A DNA stretch of 64,000 nucleotides from Nonomuraea harbinensis (GTDB taxonomy: Bacteria > Actinomycetota > Actinomycetes > Streptosporangiales > Streptosporangiaceae): the NCBI RefSeq assembly GCF_019396385.1, contig NZ_JAHKRN010000004.1, positions 1-64,000 on the forward strand, read 5' to 3'. The notes below the pieces were generated by a model. That model did no database searches. It was not told where the DNA came from and worked only from the letters and a program-made list of their open reading frames with translations. Positions 51,131 through 60,870 of this stretch are shown here, piece by piece. Position 1 is the stretch's first letter, and every line of letters begins with the position of its first letter. The position numbers and the translations under genes are program-made.

Positions 51131-54100
51131 CGAGCCGCCCGAACAGCGCGCCCATGGCCGCGCACGCGACGAGCTGCGGCACGTGGTCCATAAGCACGTC
51201 CATCAGCATCCCGGCCTCGATCCCGTACGAGCGCAGCGTGAGCGCGACGGCCTGGGCGCCCGCCGCCGCGCAGAACAGCCCGGCCGGCAGCCAGTACGCG
51301 CCCCGCGTGCGGCCGTCCAGCCACAGCGCCAGCGCCCCGGCGGCGACCAGGGCGAGCATGCCGGGCGTGCCCGCGATCCAGTAGCCGAACGCCAGCCCCG
51401 CCACCGCCGCGTACGGCGCCCGCCAGCTCGACAGCCGCGAGAGGGCGGCCGGCGCGGTCGCGCGCACGTGCTCGGGGCGCGGCCCGAGCGGTATCAGGGA
51501 GAGCAGCGCCAGCAGCGCGATCCCGCCCAGCCCGGCGGCGAGCGCGAACCAGTAGGGCCGGTCCGGCGTGTACTCCATCCGCACGACGCCCGACGAGCCG
51601 GCGGGCAGTTCCCAGGCCTGCTTCCAGCCGTCGATCCGGACCGGCCGGAGCGTCCGGTCGCCGATCTTCGCCCGCCAGCCGGCGTTGAAGTTCTCACCGA
51701 CCACCAGGAAGGCGTCGTCGGGCGCGCTCACGTGCACCTCGCGCGCGGACTGCGTCCAGGTGCCCGGCACCGCGGCGGCCTCCACCTGGCGCGGCGTCTC
51801 CGGCAGGGCGCCCACGACCAGGTTCTCCACCTGGAACGGCTCCCAACCGGCCACCTTGACCCGGTTGTCGCCCGCCAGCAGCTCCGCCTTCTCGCACCCG
51901 GTGATCCGCACCGGCCGCTGCTCCAGCAGGTCGCGGTGGCTGCCGGCGACGCGGGTCTCGACGACCTGGCCGTTCACCTCGATCCGCGGGCCGGTGCCGC
52001 AGTCGAGCCGGAGCGGGATGTCGCCGGGGGTGCTCGCCTTGGCCACCCCGGGGATGGCCAGCTCGGTGACCTGCACCCGCTGCGTGAGCGGGTAGAAGCG
52101 GATCTTGAGCTGGCTGGTGGTGATCGGGTCGAAGCTGACGTGGCCCCGCTCGTCCACCCGGCCGCCGCGGGAGACACCGCCGTCGCCGGTGACCACCACG
52201 TCGAGCGACTGGGTGTCACTGCCCGGCCTGCCGACCTGGATGCGGGAGATCTTCTTCTTGCCCTTCCACGCGACGGTCAGCGCGGGCTCGCGGTCGCCGT
52301 CGGCCGGGACCCAGGTGGTGGTCAGGTCGCCGTCGAACGCCGACCGGGGCGAGACCACCGCGTCCTCGCTGAGCTGCGAGGTGCCCGACACCCGCGTCAC
52401 GCCGCCGCTGACCCGGGTGAACCGGTCGACGAGCGCACTGTCGCGCAGCACGGCCGACCCGCGCACGGTGACGGCCCGCTCCGCGTCCGCGGTGAACGTG
52501 CGGTCCAGGCCGGTGCTCTCCTCCCCGGTACGGGCGAGGCGCGGGGGATTGCACACCCACCGGTTCAGGCTGCGCACGCATCCGGGCCGGGCGTCCAGGC
52601 CGCGGTCCATGACGAACACGTCGCCGCCGGAGCCGGGCAGCCGGATCGTCCTGCCGGGGGTCACCCCGGGCACGCTGAGCTCGACGATCCCGGCGCGCTG
52701 TCCGTAGGTCCAGTCACCGGGCCGGACGGACAGGATCGTGACCCGGATCCACGAGGTCGGCCCCTCAGGCAGGGTCAGCCACTGCGGGTCCGTGGTCTGC
52801 TCGACGTCCTGCTCCCGGCGGCCCGCCTCGGTCTCGACCGCCACCCGGTCCACCGTCTGGCCGAGCAGGAACTCGGCGGCGAACATCGCACGCACGCGGG
52901 AGACCTCCCGGCGCGCGGGCAGGTCGACCTGGAGCCACTCGCCCTCGGGCGTGCGCGCGCCGTCGGTCTCCCAGCCGGTGCGCACGTCGCCGTCCATCGC
53001 CGACCAGGGGCCGCGCGAGGGGTCGCTGATCCCGGCGGGCGCGCCGGCGTCGGCGGCCGAGGAGGAGGCCGAGACGCCGGCGATGCCGTCGTACTCGGCG
53101 GTGGCGGTGTTCTCCAGCCAGCCCTTCTCCATCAGGTCCAGGGCCAGCACGCCGCTGAAGTCCGCCCGCCGGTCCTCGGTGAGTGTCGGGCTGATGTTGG
53201 AGCGCAGCTCGCCGAAGTGCCGCTCCCGCAGCCGCAGCGCGTCGCTCACCACGGCCGGCGCCTCGACCCCGGCCGCGTCGTCGTTCACCAGGACCGGGCC
53301 GTCGCCGAGCAGGCCGAGGTCGCCCATGCTGAGCAGCGAGTCGGGGCCGCCGCGCACCCGCAGCGCGTCCGCCGCCGGCCGTACGGTGACCAGGCCCGAC
53401 GGCTCCGACACCTCGTACAGGTCGAGCGCGGGGAAGGCGGCGTCGAGCGAGTCGACGGCGTCGTCGCCGAACACGTCGCCGACCGGCTCGCCGAACGAGC
53501 GCACCTTGGTGACGCCGGGCGACTCGCTCATCGCCTCGTGGATCCTGGCCGGCCAGGCGCCCGCGAGCTGCTCCCTGAGCAGGTCGTTCCTGGCGAGCAC
53601 GTAGCGGACGCCCATGCGGCGCAGCACCTCGGTCAGCCCGGCCGAGCCGTGGCCGGACGTCAGCCGCTGGTCGACGGCGTCCAGCAGCCTGCTCAGCCCC
53701 ACCGAGCCCGGCGGGGTGATCTGGCGGGCCGTCCACCGGACGCTGGACAGGGGCTGGAGCGGCTCGTCCATCGGCCGGCCCCACACGTACTCGCCGAACG
53801 AGGCGCCGGGCACGACCAGCACGCCCTCGTCACCGGCGTTCTCGTCGAGCCAGGCGGCGGCCTGCCGCCAGTGGTCCGGCACCTGCTGGAAGACCCCCGG
53901 GTACGCCAGGCCCTGGTTGAAGACCGGCAGGACCAGCGCGGCGAACGCGCCCGCCGCCACCGCCCGCAGCGGCAGCCTGGCCCGGCCGAGCACGCTCGCC
54001 AGCAGGTGGGCCAGCCCGAACGCGAGCGCGAGCCGGATGAGCGGGTCGAACTTGCGCAGGTTGCGCAGCGGCGCGAGCGGGCCGTCCAGCAGCCACCGGA

Positions 54101-55127
54101 TCGGCTCGGCCACGGCGGGCTCCAGCGCGCTGATGTGCCCGGCCGTCACCGCCGCCGTCCCCACCAGGAAGAGCGCGATGAGGAAGCCCCTGGCGGGCAG
54201 GTCACGGCGGGCCAGCCCGGCCAGGCCGAGCGCGGCGATGACGCCGGTGACCGCCACCATCGCGCCTGAGGTCGCGATCGCGTACCCGGGCGGCTGCTCG
54301 AACACGCCGCTGAGCGGCAGGAAGCGCACCCAGTCGGAGGCGCCGCGCAGCACGTTCGTCAGCGACGTGACCTGCGTGGTCGCCGCCGAGGTCTCGGTGT
54401 AGGGCAGGAACGAGAACGCGTACCGGCCCACCAGCAGCAGCGGCAGCGACCAGAAGAGGGTGGCCACCGCGACGGCGGCCGTCCACCAGCCGAGCATCCG
54501 CCAGCGCGGCACCGGGCGCGGCCGGGTCAGGATGTAGACGACGGGGGCGACCAGCACGGCCAGCACGGCGACCGCGTTCACCCCGCCGCACAGCGCCACG
54601 GCCAGCCCCGACCGGACCGCCGCCCTGGCCCGCTGCCCCGTCTCGGCGGCGGTGAGCAGCGGGATCAGGATCCACGGCAGCATCGCGGCGGGCAGCCACT
54701 CGATCGAGATCTCGCCGACGATCGACAGCGCGCGCGGGGCCAGCGCGTACGCCAGCGCGCCCGCGATCCTGGTGCCCGGCGTGCCGACGCCGAGCTTGGC
54801 GGCCAGCCGCTCGGCGCCCAGGAACGCGACGCAGAACAGCAGCGTCAGCCAGAGCCGCTGGGTGATCCACGGCTCGACGCCGGCCAGCTCGCCGAGGGCG
54901 AAGAAGGGGCCCATCGGGAACAGGTAGCCGGCCGCCTGGTTCTGGAGCTGGCCGAAGTGTTGCAGATCCCACAGGTGGGTGGCGCGCTCCAGCCAGCCGA
55001 GCGGGTTCAGCGCCAGGTCGAGCTTGGTGTCGGGGATGAGGTGGCCGGGCTTGGTGGTGAACGCCAGGATCGCGAAGCCGGCACAGCACAACACCAGCCA
55101 GAAACGGTGCCGGGCCTTCTCGGTCAC
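51051..55127 (-). CDS. aftD: AftD-like alpha-(1->3)-arabinofuranosyltransferase family protein
   Basis: A 1358-residue GT-C protein. About eleven membrane helices occupy residues 5-430. The first loop carries the family signature IPDTKLDLALNPLGW then LQHFGQLQNQAAGYLFPMGP, with candidate catalytic Asp residues. The long extracytoplasmic part contains two discoidin-like sugar-binding modules (AMDGDVRTGWET and AFDGDLTTTWVP), followed by C-terminal membrane helices. In mycobacteria AftD adds arabinofuranose to envelope arabinan from a lipid-linked donor. Here the acceptor is unknown because mycolate-type arabinogalactan is not expected. GTG 55127 overlaps the GT4 stop. Confidence 0.88.
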   Translation of the reverse strand: MTEKARHRFWLVLCCAGFAILAFTTKPGHLIPDTKLDLALNPLGWLERATHLWDLQHFGQLQNQAAGYLFPMGPFFALGELAGVEPWITQRLWLTLLFCVAFLGAERLAAKLGVGTPGTRIAGALAYALAPRALSIVGEISIEWLPAAMLPWILIPLLTAAETGQRARAAVRSGLAVALCGGVNAVAVLAVLVAPVVYILTRPRPVPRWRMLGWWTAAVAVATLFWSLPLLLVGRYAFSFLPYTETSAATTQVTSLTNVLRGASDWVRFLPLSGVFEQPPGYAIATSGAMVAVTGVIAALGLAGLARRDLPARGFLIALFLVGTAAVTAGHISALEPAVAEPIRWLLDGPLAPLRNLRKFDPLIRLALAFGLAHLLASVLGRARLPLRAVAAGAFAALVLPVFNQGLAYPGVFQQVPDHWRQAAAWLDENAGDEGVLVVPGASFGEYVWGRPMDEPLQPLSSVRWTARQITPPGSVGLSRLLDAVDQRLTSGHGSAGLTEVLRRMGVRYVLARNDLLREQLAGAWPARIHEAMSESPGVTKVRSFGEPVGDVFGDDAVDSLDAAFPALDLYEVSEPSGLVTVRPAADALRVRGGPDSLLSMGDLGLLGDGPVLVNDDAAGVEAPAVVSDALRLRERHFGELRSNISPTLTEDRRADFSGVLALDLMEKGWLENTATAEYDGIAGVSASSSAADAGAPAGISDPSRGPWSAMDGDVRTGWETDGARTPEGEWLQVDLPARREVSRVRAMFAAEFLLGQTVDRVAVETEAGRREQDVEQTTDPQWLTLPEGPTSWIRVTILSVRPGDWTYGQRAGIVELSVPGVTPGRTIRLPGSGGDVFVMDRGLDARPGCVRSLNRWVCNPPRLARTGEESTGLDRTFTADAERAVTVRGSAVLRDSALVDRFTRVSGGVTRVSGTSQLSEDAVVSPRSAFDGDLTTTWVPADGDREPALTVAWKGKKKISRIQVGRPGSDTQSLDVVVTGDGGVSRGGRVDERGHVSFDPITTSQLKIRFYPLTQRVQVTELAIPGVAKASTPGDIPLRLDCGTGPRIEVNGQVVETRVAGSHRDLLEQRPVRITGCEKAELLAGDNRVKVAGWEPFQVENLVVGALPETPRQVEAAAVPGTWTQSAREVHVSAPDDAFLVVGENFNAGWRAKIGDRTLRPVRIDGWKQAWELPAGSSGVVRMEYTPDRPYWFALAAGLGGIALLALLSLIPLGPRPEHVRATAPAALSRLSSWRAPYAAVAGLAFGYWIAGTPGMLALVAAGALALWLDGRTRGAYWLPAGLFCAAAGAQAVALTLRSYGIEAGMLMDVLMDHVPQLVACAAMGALFGRLVTRREPPAAEPELPVAEQVLTGAGRA

Positions 55128-56245
55128 CGCTCCTCCACGTCCGCACCGGTGATCAACGCCATGAGGCGGTCGGCGCTGGCGTCCCAGGAAAACCGTCCAG
55201 CCCATTTCCGACATTTCATGTTATAGGTGTCCGGACCCAGGTCAGTCAGCTCGTCCGCGACCTCGTCCAGCGCCGCGCCGAGGCCTTTGGCCAGGTCAGC
55301 GGCCGGGGTGCCGCCCTCGGGGACCAGCCAGCCCGTCTCGCCGTCCCGTACCGCGTCCCGGAGCCCTTCCACGTCGAAGGCGACGGTCGGCACGCCGAGC
55401 GCGGCCGCCTCCACCACGCACAGCCCCCAGCCCTCGCCCTGCGAGGCGGTGACGTGCACCCAGGCGGCGGCGATCAGGCGCGCCTTCTCCTCCTCCGGCA
55501 GGTAGCCGTGGAGCGTGACGCCCCCGGGGAGCCGCGCGCGCAGCGCGGCCTCCTCCGGGCCGCGGCCGATGACGTCGACGACCAGGTCAGGCCGCTGCTC
55601 GCGCAGCTCCGCCACCGCGTCCAGCAGCAGGCCGACGCGCTTGTGCGCGACCAGCCTGCCGACGCAGACGACGCGCGGCACCGGGCTCCTGGGGACGTCG
55701 CTCTCCGGCGGGGCCGTGCTCACCCCGTTGTGGACCAGGTGGATCGGGCCGATCCAGCGCAGCCGCTCCCGCATGGCGCGCACGGTGGACGGCGACACGG
55801 CCACGCCGGTGTGCCGCCGGTAGGTCCAGCGCGACACCGGCCCCTCCAGGAACCGCCCCACCGCGGCCAGCCACCACGGCAGGTGCAGGCCGAACTGCCG
55901 GTCGTGCACGTGGTGCACGACGCACAGGATCCGGGTACGGCGCGGCAGCACCCACGGCGTGAAGAACGGGATGCCGTTCTGGCAGTCGAGCACCGCGTCG
56001 AACCGGGTGCGCCGGACCAGCAGCCAGAGCAGCACCAGCGGGTAGACGGTGAACACCCCGCCCATCCGGCGCACCCGTACGCCGTCGCGGGTCTCCGCCC
56101 GCGACTGGCCGGGCGCCCGCGCGGTGACGAACGAGACCGCGTGGCCCGCGCGGGCCATCCGGCGCGCCAGCTCCCAGGCGTAGGTCTCGGCGCCGCCGGA
56201 GGCGGGGTGCCAGGGGTCGCGCCAGTTGACGACGGCGACGTTCAT
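55124..56245 (-). CDS. glycosyltransferase family 4
   Basis: A 373-residue GT-B glycosyltransferase. The N-terminal glycine-rich acceptor site is WRDPWHPASGGAETYAWELA; the donor domain has VCVGRLVAHKRVGLLLDAVA and the E-x7-E motif in GEGWGLCVVEAAALG. It transfers a sugar from a nucleotide donor on the cytosolic face, probably onto a lipid acceptor. It is coupled to the AftD-like gene (GTGA overlap) and follows the GT2 gene by seven bases. Mycobacterial Rv0225 is a possible counterpart. Confidence 0.9.
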   Translation of the reverse strand: MNVAVVNWRDPWHPASGGAETYAWELARRMARAGHAVSFVTARAPGQSRAETRDGVRVRRMGGVFTVYPLVLLWLLVRRTRFDAVLDCQNGIPFFTPWVLPRRTRILCVVHHVHDRQFGLHLPWWLAAVGRFLEGPVSRWTYRRHTGVAVSPSTVRAMRERLRWIGPIHLVHNGVSTAPPESDVPRSPVPRVVCVGRLVAHKRVGLLLDAVAELREQRPDLVVDVIGRGPEEAALRARLPGGVTLHGYLPEEEKARLIAAAWVHVTASQGEGWGLCVVEAAALGVPTVAFDVEGLRDAVRDGETGWLVPEGGTPAADLAKGLGAALDEVADELTDLGPDTYNMKCRKWAGRFSWDASADRLMALITGADVEER

Positions 56246-56252
56246 GGGTCGT

Positions 56253-57047
56253 TCACGGATATCCGACGGGGTCGAGCGGAGGTTCCCAGACGGGCGCGGG
56301 CGGTGTGGCGCGCAGCCTCAGCCAGATCCTGCCCAGCTCCAGCATGATGCCGAAGCTGTGCCGGGCCGGGGAAAACCTGGAGCCGGGCATGTCGTGCCAG
56401 CGGACCGGGATCTCCAGCACCCGCGAGCCGCGGCCGGCGCAGCGCGCCAGCAGCTCCACGTCGAACGCGAACCCGGGCGTGCGCAGCTCGGCGGCCACCT
56501 CGCGGGCGAGCGGGCCGTCGAAGAACTTGAACCCGCACTGGGTGTCGCTCACCCCGTGCACCAGCGCCCTGGCCAGCGCGCGGAAGCCGACAGCGCCGAT
56601 CTCGCGGATCCGGCTGTGACGGTTCTCGACACTCGAGTACGCGTGCGCCCGCGAGCCGATCACCACCCGCTCCCCGGACAGGAGCAGGCCGAAGGCGACG
56701 TCGACGGCGGCCAGGTCGGTGGCCATGTCGGCATCGCAGAAACCTACGAAGGGGGCACGGGTCTCGATCAGCCCCGCACGGACCGCGGCTCCCTTGCCGG
56801 GCACCGGGCAGCTCACCAGCCGGACCGGGACCTCGCCCTCGGGCCAGGTGCGGACGATCTCGGCGGTGCCGTCCGTGCTGTTGTTGTCGACGACGATGAC
56901 CGCGGTCGGGAACGGCATGCGGGCAAGCTTCGCGCACAGCTGCAGGAGCCCCCCGGGAAGCCGTCGTTCCTCGTTGTGCGCGGGAACGACGATCTCAAGC
57001 AGTGGTCGCCGGCTCGCCCCCGAGTTCCCTGAGGAGGAGGGCGGCAT
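56253..57047 (-). CDS. glycosyltransferase family 2, dolichyl-phosphate-mannose-synthase-like
   Basis: A 264-residue GT-A enzyme: EIVVPAHNEERRLPGGLLQL at the N-terminus, VDNNSTDGTAEIV, the DxD metal motif in FCDADMATD and the acceptor-region DTQCGFKFFDGPLAREVA. This pattern is that of polyprenyl-phosphate mannose or glucose synthases, which make lipid-linked sugar donors for GT-C enzymes. It could supply the donor for the adjacent membrane transferases. There is no membrane segment. The DUF2613 mini-gene lies 12 bases upstream. Confidence 0.9.
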   Translation of the reverse strand: MPPSSSGNSGASRRPLLEIVVPAHNEERRLPGGLLQLCAKLARMPFPTAVIVVDNNSTDGTAEIVRTWPEGEVPVRLVSCPVPGKGAAVRAGLIETRAPFVGFCDADMATDLAAVDVAFGLLLSGERVVIGSRAHAYSSVENRHSRIREIGAVGFRALARALVHGVSDTQCGFKFFDGPLAREVAAELRTPGFAFDVELLARCAGRGSRVLEIPVRWHDMPGSRFSPARHSFGIMLELGRIWLRLRATPPAPVWEPPLDPVGYP

Positions 57048-57059
57048 GGCGGCGCTCTG

Positions 57060-57194
57060 TTACCGCGTGCCGTAGTTGTAGAGCGGCTGGTTGACAGGCG
57101 TGGCGGTGGAACCGGTCAGGGAGACCGTGGTGATCGTCGTCACTAGTGCGGCCACGGCTACGCCGATGATCGCTGCTAACAGGATCTTGATCAC
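57060..57194 (-). CDS. DUF2613-like mini-protein (44 residues)
   Basis: A very short gene. GTG 57194 is preceded by AGGAGG at good spacing, and TAA is at 57060-57062. The product opens with a hydrophobic segment (IKILLAAIIGVAVAALVTTI) and has a short polar tail, PVNQPLYNYGTR. This matches DUF2613 small secreted or membrane proteins; in M. tuberculosis Rv0236A sits beside aftD. The role may be to assist the GT-C enzymes; nothing more can be said. It is co-directional with GT2, GT4 and the AftD-like gene. Confidence 0.8.
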   Translation of the reverse strand: MIKILLAAIIGVAVAALVTTITTVSLTGSTATPVNQPLYNYGTR

Positions 57195-57307
57195 GGGGGT
57201 TCCTCCTGGTGCGGCAGGGGTCCGGGGTATGTGGACAAACCTAGAACCAATTACTGCTACTCGCTAGTAGCTAGACCTAAATTTTACAAAACCCCTGATG
57301 AGGTACC

Positions 57308-58927
57308 TTATCGGGGCGTAAGCGGCGGCTCCAACCTGTACAGACGCAGCTCCGCAGAGTTGACCGGCACCTCGGCGTCACCGAGCCAGACGGCGAACTG
57401 GTTCTTCTCCTCAACCGTCCCCGCATCAACAATCACGTACCGGAACCCCAGTCGGGCGAGGTCAGGTGAACCGCCTTCTAGTACGCGTTCTACCTCCGCG
57501 GCCCGGGGGTCCTCGCTCCCGACGACCATCTCGCCCACCCGCACCACGTCGTTGGTCACCACCCGCCGCCCCGGCACCGCGAAGAACCGCTGCGCCGGAT
57601 CCAGCACCGCCCTGTGCCCGTTCCAGCCGAATCTCCGGTACGACTCGAACGGCAGCACCAGCACGTCACCGGGAGCCGGGTCGTCACGCAGCGTGTCCCT
57701 CGCCTCGTACCACGACCGCGGATACGAGACGGCGTCCAGCGCCCCCAGAGCCCCCCACGCCATCGTCGGCAGCACGGCCACCGGCACCACGACCAGCACG
57801 CCGACCAGCCACCGTCCAGGCCGCCCACCCGCCGTCGCCGGCTGTCCGCCCGGCGCCGCGGACCCGCTCGCCCCGGCCGGGCTCTCCCGTACGACGGCCG
57901 CCGCCAGCAGCCCGAGCCCCACGGCCGCCAGCAACGCGACCGGCGCCACGTACTGCTGCGCGTCCCGGAACACCGCGAACCCGCCCCACACCCCGACCAG
58001 CCACTTCAGCACGGACCGCCCGGCCTCGGTGACCCCCGCGGACGCGACGGCGAACCCGATGACGGCGGCTGCCACGAGCCCGTTCCGGTACGGCAACCGG
58101 CGGCCCAGCCACCAGAACCCGGCGATCCCCGCGACCACGAGCACCAGCCGCGCCACCGCCCCGACGATCCCGTCGTACCCGGCGGGCACGGCGTTCGCGT
58201 TCCAGATCCCGCCGAGGGACAGCAGGCTCCCCACCGTCCCGAACGGCGTGTCGGCCCGCGAGGCGAACGCCTCCACCCCCACCGGGTCCCCTTCGAGACC
58301 GTCGGGCCGCAGCACCGCCGGCACCAGCCACGGCAGGCAGAAGGCGCCCAGCACCAGCCCCACCTGGAGCACCCTCCCCCACCGGCGGCCGGACGAGGCG
58401 GCCACGGGGAGGGCGGTGACGACGGTGACCAGCATCGCCGCGAAGCCGCCCGTCGCCGCCGGCAGGACGGACACGGCCAGGCGGCGACCCCGGTCGAGCG
58501 CGTGGACCACCCAGGGCAGCCCCGCGTACCCCAGGAGGAGCGCCCACTGCCCGATCAGGAGGCGCTCGGCCACGAACGGGTTCCAGACGTAGAAGGCCGC
58601 CGCCGCCAGGCGGGGGGCCAGTCCGGGGGAAGGGACGAGGACGGCGACGCCCGAGGCGCCCAGCACGAAGATCGACAGCAGGACGAGCTTCTGCACCAGC
58701 TCCCCCGGCAGGAGCTGGGACAGGAGGGTGACCACCGCGTCGCTGGGCACCACCCGGGGCGCGCCGCCCGCCAGGCCGAAGGTGAAGAGGGAGAACGCCG
58801 GGTCGGGGACGAACACCATGTCCTGCAGCAGCACGAACCCCCAGCCCAGAGCGGGACCGAGGGCGAGGGCTCCGAGGGTGAGGCCGAGGGCGGCGCCGGC
58901 CAGGGCGGCTCTGGCCTGGTGTGGCAT
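57308..58927 (-). CDS. multi-pass membrane protein, GT-C-like, of the AftD locus
   Basis: A 539-residue protein with 10-12 membrane helices and a C-terminal extracytoplasmic domain of about 130 residues (from ALDAVSYPRSWYEARDTLRD onwards). The first loop has DMVFVPDPAFS, where acidic residues could serve as a GT-C type active site, and helices contain FYVWNPFVAERLLIGQWALL, a phrase shared with AftD-like and Rv0226c-type proteins. It probably handles lipid-linked sugars. It precedes the DUF2613 gene by 113 bases on the same strand. Confidence 0.78.
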   Translation of the reverse strand: MPHQARAALAGAALGLTLGALALGPALGWGFVLLQDMVFVPDPAFSLFTFGLAGGAPRVVPSDAVVTLLSQLLPGELVQKLVLLSIFVLGASGVAVLVPSPGLAPRLAAAAFYVWNPFVAERLLIGQWALLLGYAGLPWVVHALDRGRRLAVSVLPAATGGFAAMLVTVVTALPVAASSGRRWGRVLQVGLVLGAFCLPWLVPAVLRPDGLEGDPVGVEAFASRADTPFGTVGSLLSLGGIWNANAVPAGYDGIVGAVARLVLVVAGIAGFWWLGRRLPYRNGLVAAAVIGFAVASAGVTEAGRSVLKWLVGVWGGFAVFRDAQQYVAPVALLAAVGLGLLAAAVVRESPAGASGSAAPGGQPATAGGRPGRWLVGVLVVVPVAVLPTMAWGALGALDAVSYPRSWYEARDTLRDDPAPGDVLVLPFESYRRFGWNGHRAVLDPAQRFFAVPGRRVVTNDVVRVGEMVVGSEDPRAAEVERVLEGGSPDLARLGFRYVIVDAGTVEEKNQFAVWLGDAEVPVNSAELRLYRLEPPLTPR

Positions 58928-58995
58928 CCAGCTATGACATCACACCTCTATGACTGCTTTTCCCAGCATGTCGCCAGTTGAGGGACGTTTCCGGC

Positions 58996-60852
58996 ATGCT
59001 GTCGCGTGGGGGGATCGCGGGCAGGAAGGACGACGGGGTGGCGAGGGCCGGCCAGGCGGTGCGCGGCGACGTGGTGCTCGCCGCGGGTCTGCTGATGGTG
59101 GCCGCCCAGCTGGTGTGGAAGTTCGAGCTGGTCCGCCGCACGTACTTCCGCCAGGACGACTTCATGTTCATCGCCAGGGGCCTGGAACAGAGCCTGACCT
59201 GGGACTACCTGATGCGGGTGGACTACGGGCACATGGCTCCCGGCCCGTTCGCGATCCAGTGGCTGATGGGACGGCTCGGCGGCTACAACGACGCGCTGGC
59301 CCACGGCGTCACGATGTGCCTGCTGGCCGCGGCGGGGCTGGCGCTGCTGCGGCTGCTGACGGTGCTGTTCGGGTCGCGGCCGGCGATCCTGGTGCCGCTG
59401 GGGTTCTTCCTGCTGACCCCGATGACGATCCCCTCGCTGTCATGGTGGTCCGTGGTGCTGGGGGCGCTGCCCTTCCAGGTGGCTGTGCCCATGGCGCTCG
59501 CGTCACACGTCCTCTACACCCGCACGCGGCGCCGGCGGCACGCGGTGGCCGCCGTGGGCTGGACGCTGTTCGCGATGGCGTTCTACGTCAAGTCGCCGTT
59601 CATCCTGGTGATGGCCTTCGTGCTGACCCTGGGCTGGCTGGCGCGGGACCGGATGACGCGCGTGTGGCTGTTCTACGGCGGGGTGCTCGCGGCGTACTCG
59701 GTGGTCTTCTTCCACCAGATGTTCACCTCCGTGCAGCTCACGAACGACACGGTGCGGCCTTCCCTGCCGGACGCGGGGCTGGCCGTGGAGGCCACGTGGC
59801 GGATGTTCTCGGGCTCGCTCGTGCCCACCTCGCTGGGCGGCCCGTGGCGGTGGTGGCCGATCGGCGAGGACTACGCGCTCGCCGCCACCCCGGCGCCGCT
59901 GATCTGGGGCTCGCTCGTGGTGGGCGCGGCCGTGGTGGCCGTGTCCCTGCGCTACCGGCGGCGGGCCTGGCTGGCCTGGCTGATGCTGCTCGGTTACTTC
60001 CTGCTGGCCGACGTCGTCCCGGTCATGCTGGGGCGGGTGGAGGCGCTGGGGGCCGACCTGAGCGGGTTCGAGCTGCGGTACATCGCGTCCACCTCGATGG
60101 TGGCCGCCATCGTGATCGGCCTGGCCTTCATCCCCGTGGCGGGCGAGGAGCGCCCGTGGCTGCGCCCGCCGCCGCGGTGGCGGTGGGCGTGGGCGCCGCT
60201 GGCCGCGGTGTGCGCGGCGGGCTCGGTCTGGTCGGTGACGGCCTTCACCGCGCTGCCCCTCGGCCGCAACGTCGAGAGCTACGTGGTGACGGCCGAGCTC
60301 GCGCTGGCCCGGGTCCCCCAGGACTCGGTCGTGCTGGACACCTTCGTGCCGGTCAAGGTGGCCGACCCGGCCTTCTTCTTCCAGTACGCCCGCGTCTCCA
60401 AGGTCCTCGGCCCGCTCGCGCCCGGCCGGGTGAACTGGACGGAACGGCTGTCGGGGCCGGTGCGCGCCCCGCTCGTCTTCGACCCGCGGGGACGGCTCAA
60501 CCCGGTGGACGTCAAGGGGGTCACCGTGCCGGGCGGCGCCTCCTGCACGCCCGTGGGCGCCGAGGAGGTCGTCTTCCCGCTGCCCGAGAGGCTGGCGGCC
60601 GGGGAGTGGACCGTGCTGGTCACGTACCTGAACTCGGCCGAGACCACGCTCATCGTGCGGCTGGGCGGCGGGCAGGCCGAGGTCCGGGCGGGGCGCGACC
60701 TCGGCGCGACGTACGCGACCGTGCACGGCGAGGGGGACGAACTGGCTCTCAGGACGGTCGGCGCGCCCGCGTGCGTCGGCGAGATCAGGGCGGGGCAGCC
60801 GGTGCCGGCCGAGCACGGCACGCCGATCCCCGCACGGCCGGTGCTGCCGTGA
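58996..60852 (+). CDS. multi-pass membrane protein with DD motif, GT-C-like
   Basis: A 618-residue protein from ATG 58996 (TTG 58978 and GTG 59038 are alternatives). The first helix is followed by TYFRQDDFMFIARG, an acidic loop like the (D/E)D motif of GT-C mannosyl and arabinosyltransferases, then about ten helices and a C-terminal soluble beta domain (TFVPVKVADPAFFFQYARVS to the end). It is divergent from the other multi-pass gene. It is likely a sugar or phosphosugar transferase of the envelope. No close family name is recalled. Confidence 0.75.
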   Translation: MLSRGGIAGRKDDGVARAGQAVRGDVVLAAGLLMVAAQLVWKFELVRRTYFRQDDFMFIARGLEQSLTWDYLMRVDYGHMAPGPFAIQWLMGRLGGYNDALAHGVTMCLLAAAGLALLRLLTVLFGSRPAILVPLGFFLLTPMTIPSLSWWSVVLGALPFQVAVPMALASHVLYTRTRRRRHAVAAVGWTLFAMAFYVKSPFILVMAFVLTLGWLARDRMTRVWLFYGGVLAAYSVVFFHQMFTSVQLTNDTVRPSLPDAGLAVEATWRMFSGSLVPTSLGGPWRWWPIGEDYALAATPAPLIWGSLVVGAAVVAVSLRYRRRAWLAWLMLLGYFLLADVVPVMLGRVEALGADLSGFELRYIASTSMVAAIVIGLAFIPVAGEERPWLRPPPRWRWAWAPLAAVCAAGSVWSVTAFTALPLGRNVESYVVTAELALARVPQDSVVLDTFVPVKVADPAFFFQYARVSKVLGPLAPGRVNWTERLSGPVRAPLVFDPRGRLNPVDVKGVTVPGGASCTPVGAEEVVFPLPERLAAGEWTVLVTYLNSAETTLIVRLGGGQAEVRAGRDLGATYATVHGEGDELALRTVGAPACVGEIRAGQPVPAEHGTPIPARPVLP

Positions 60853-60870
60853 GGGGATCGGGCGCGCGGG

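Noticed and set aside
51042..54269. Long plus-strand frame opposite the AftD-like gene
   Set aside because: It has Arg/Gly/His-rich composition and no hydrophobic pattern; it is a shadow of the GT-C gene.
57195..57307. AT-richer gap between the DUF2613 gene and the membrane protein as a possible small RNA
   Set aside because: Base composition differs, but I see no convincing hairpin or promoter pair, so nothing can be supported.
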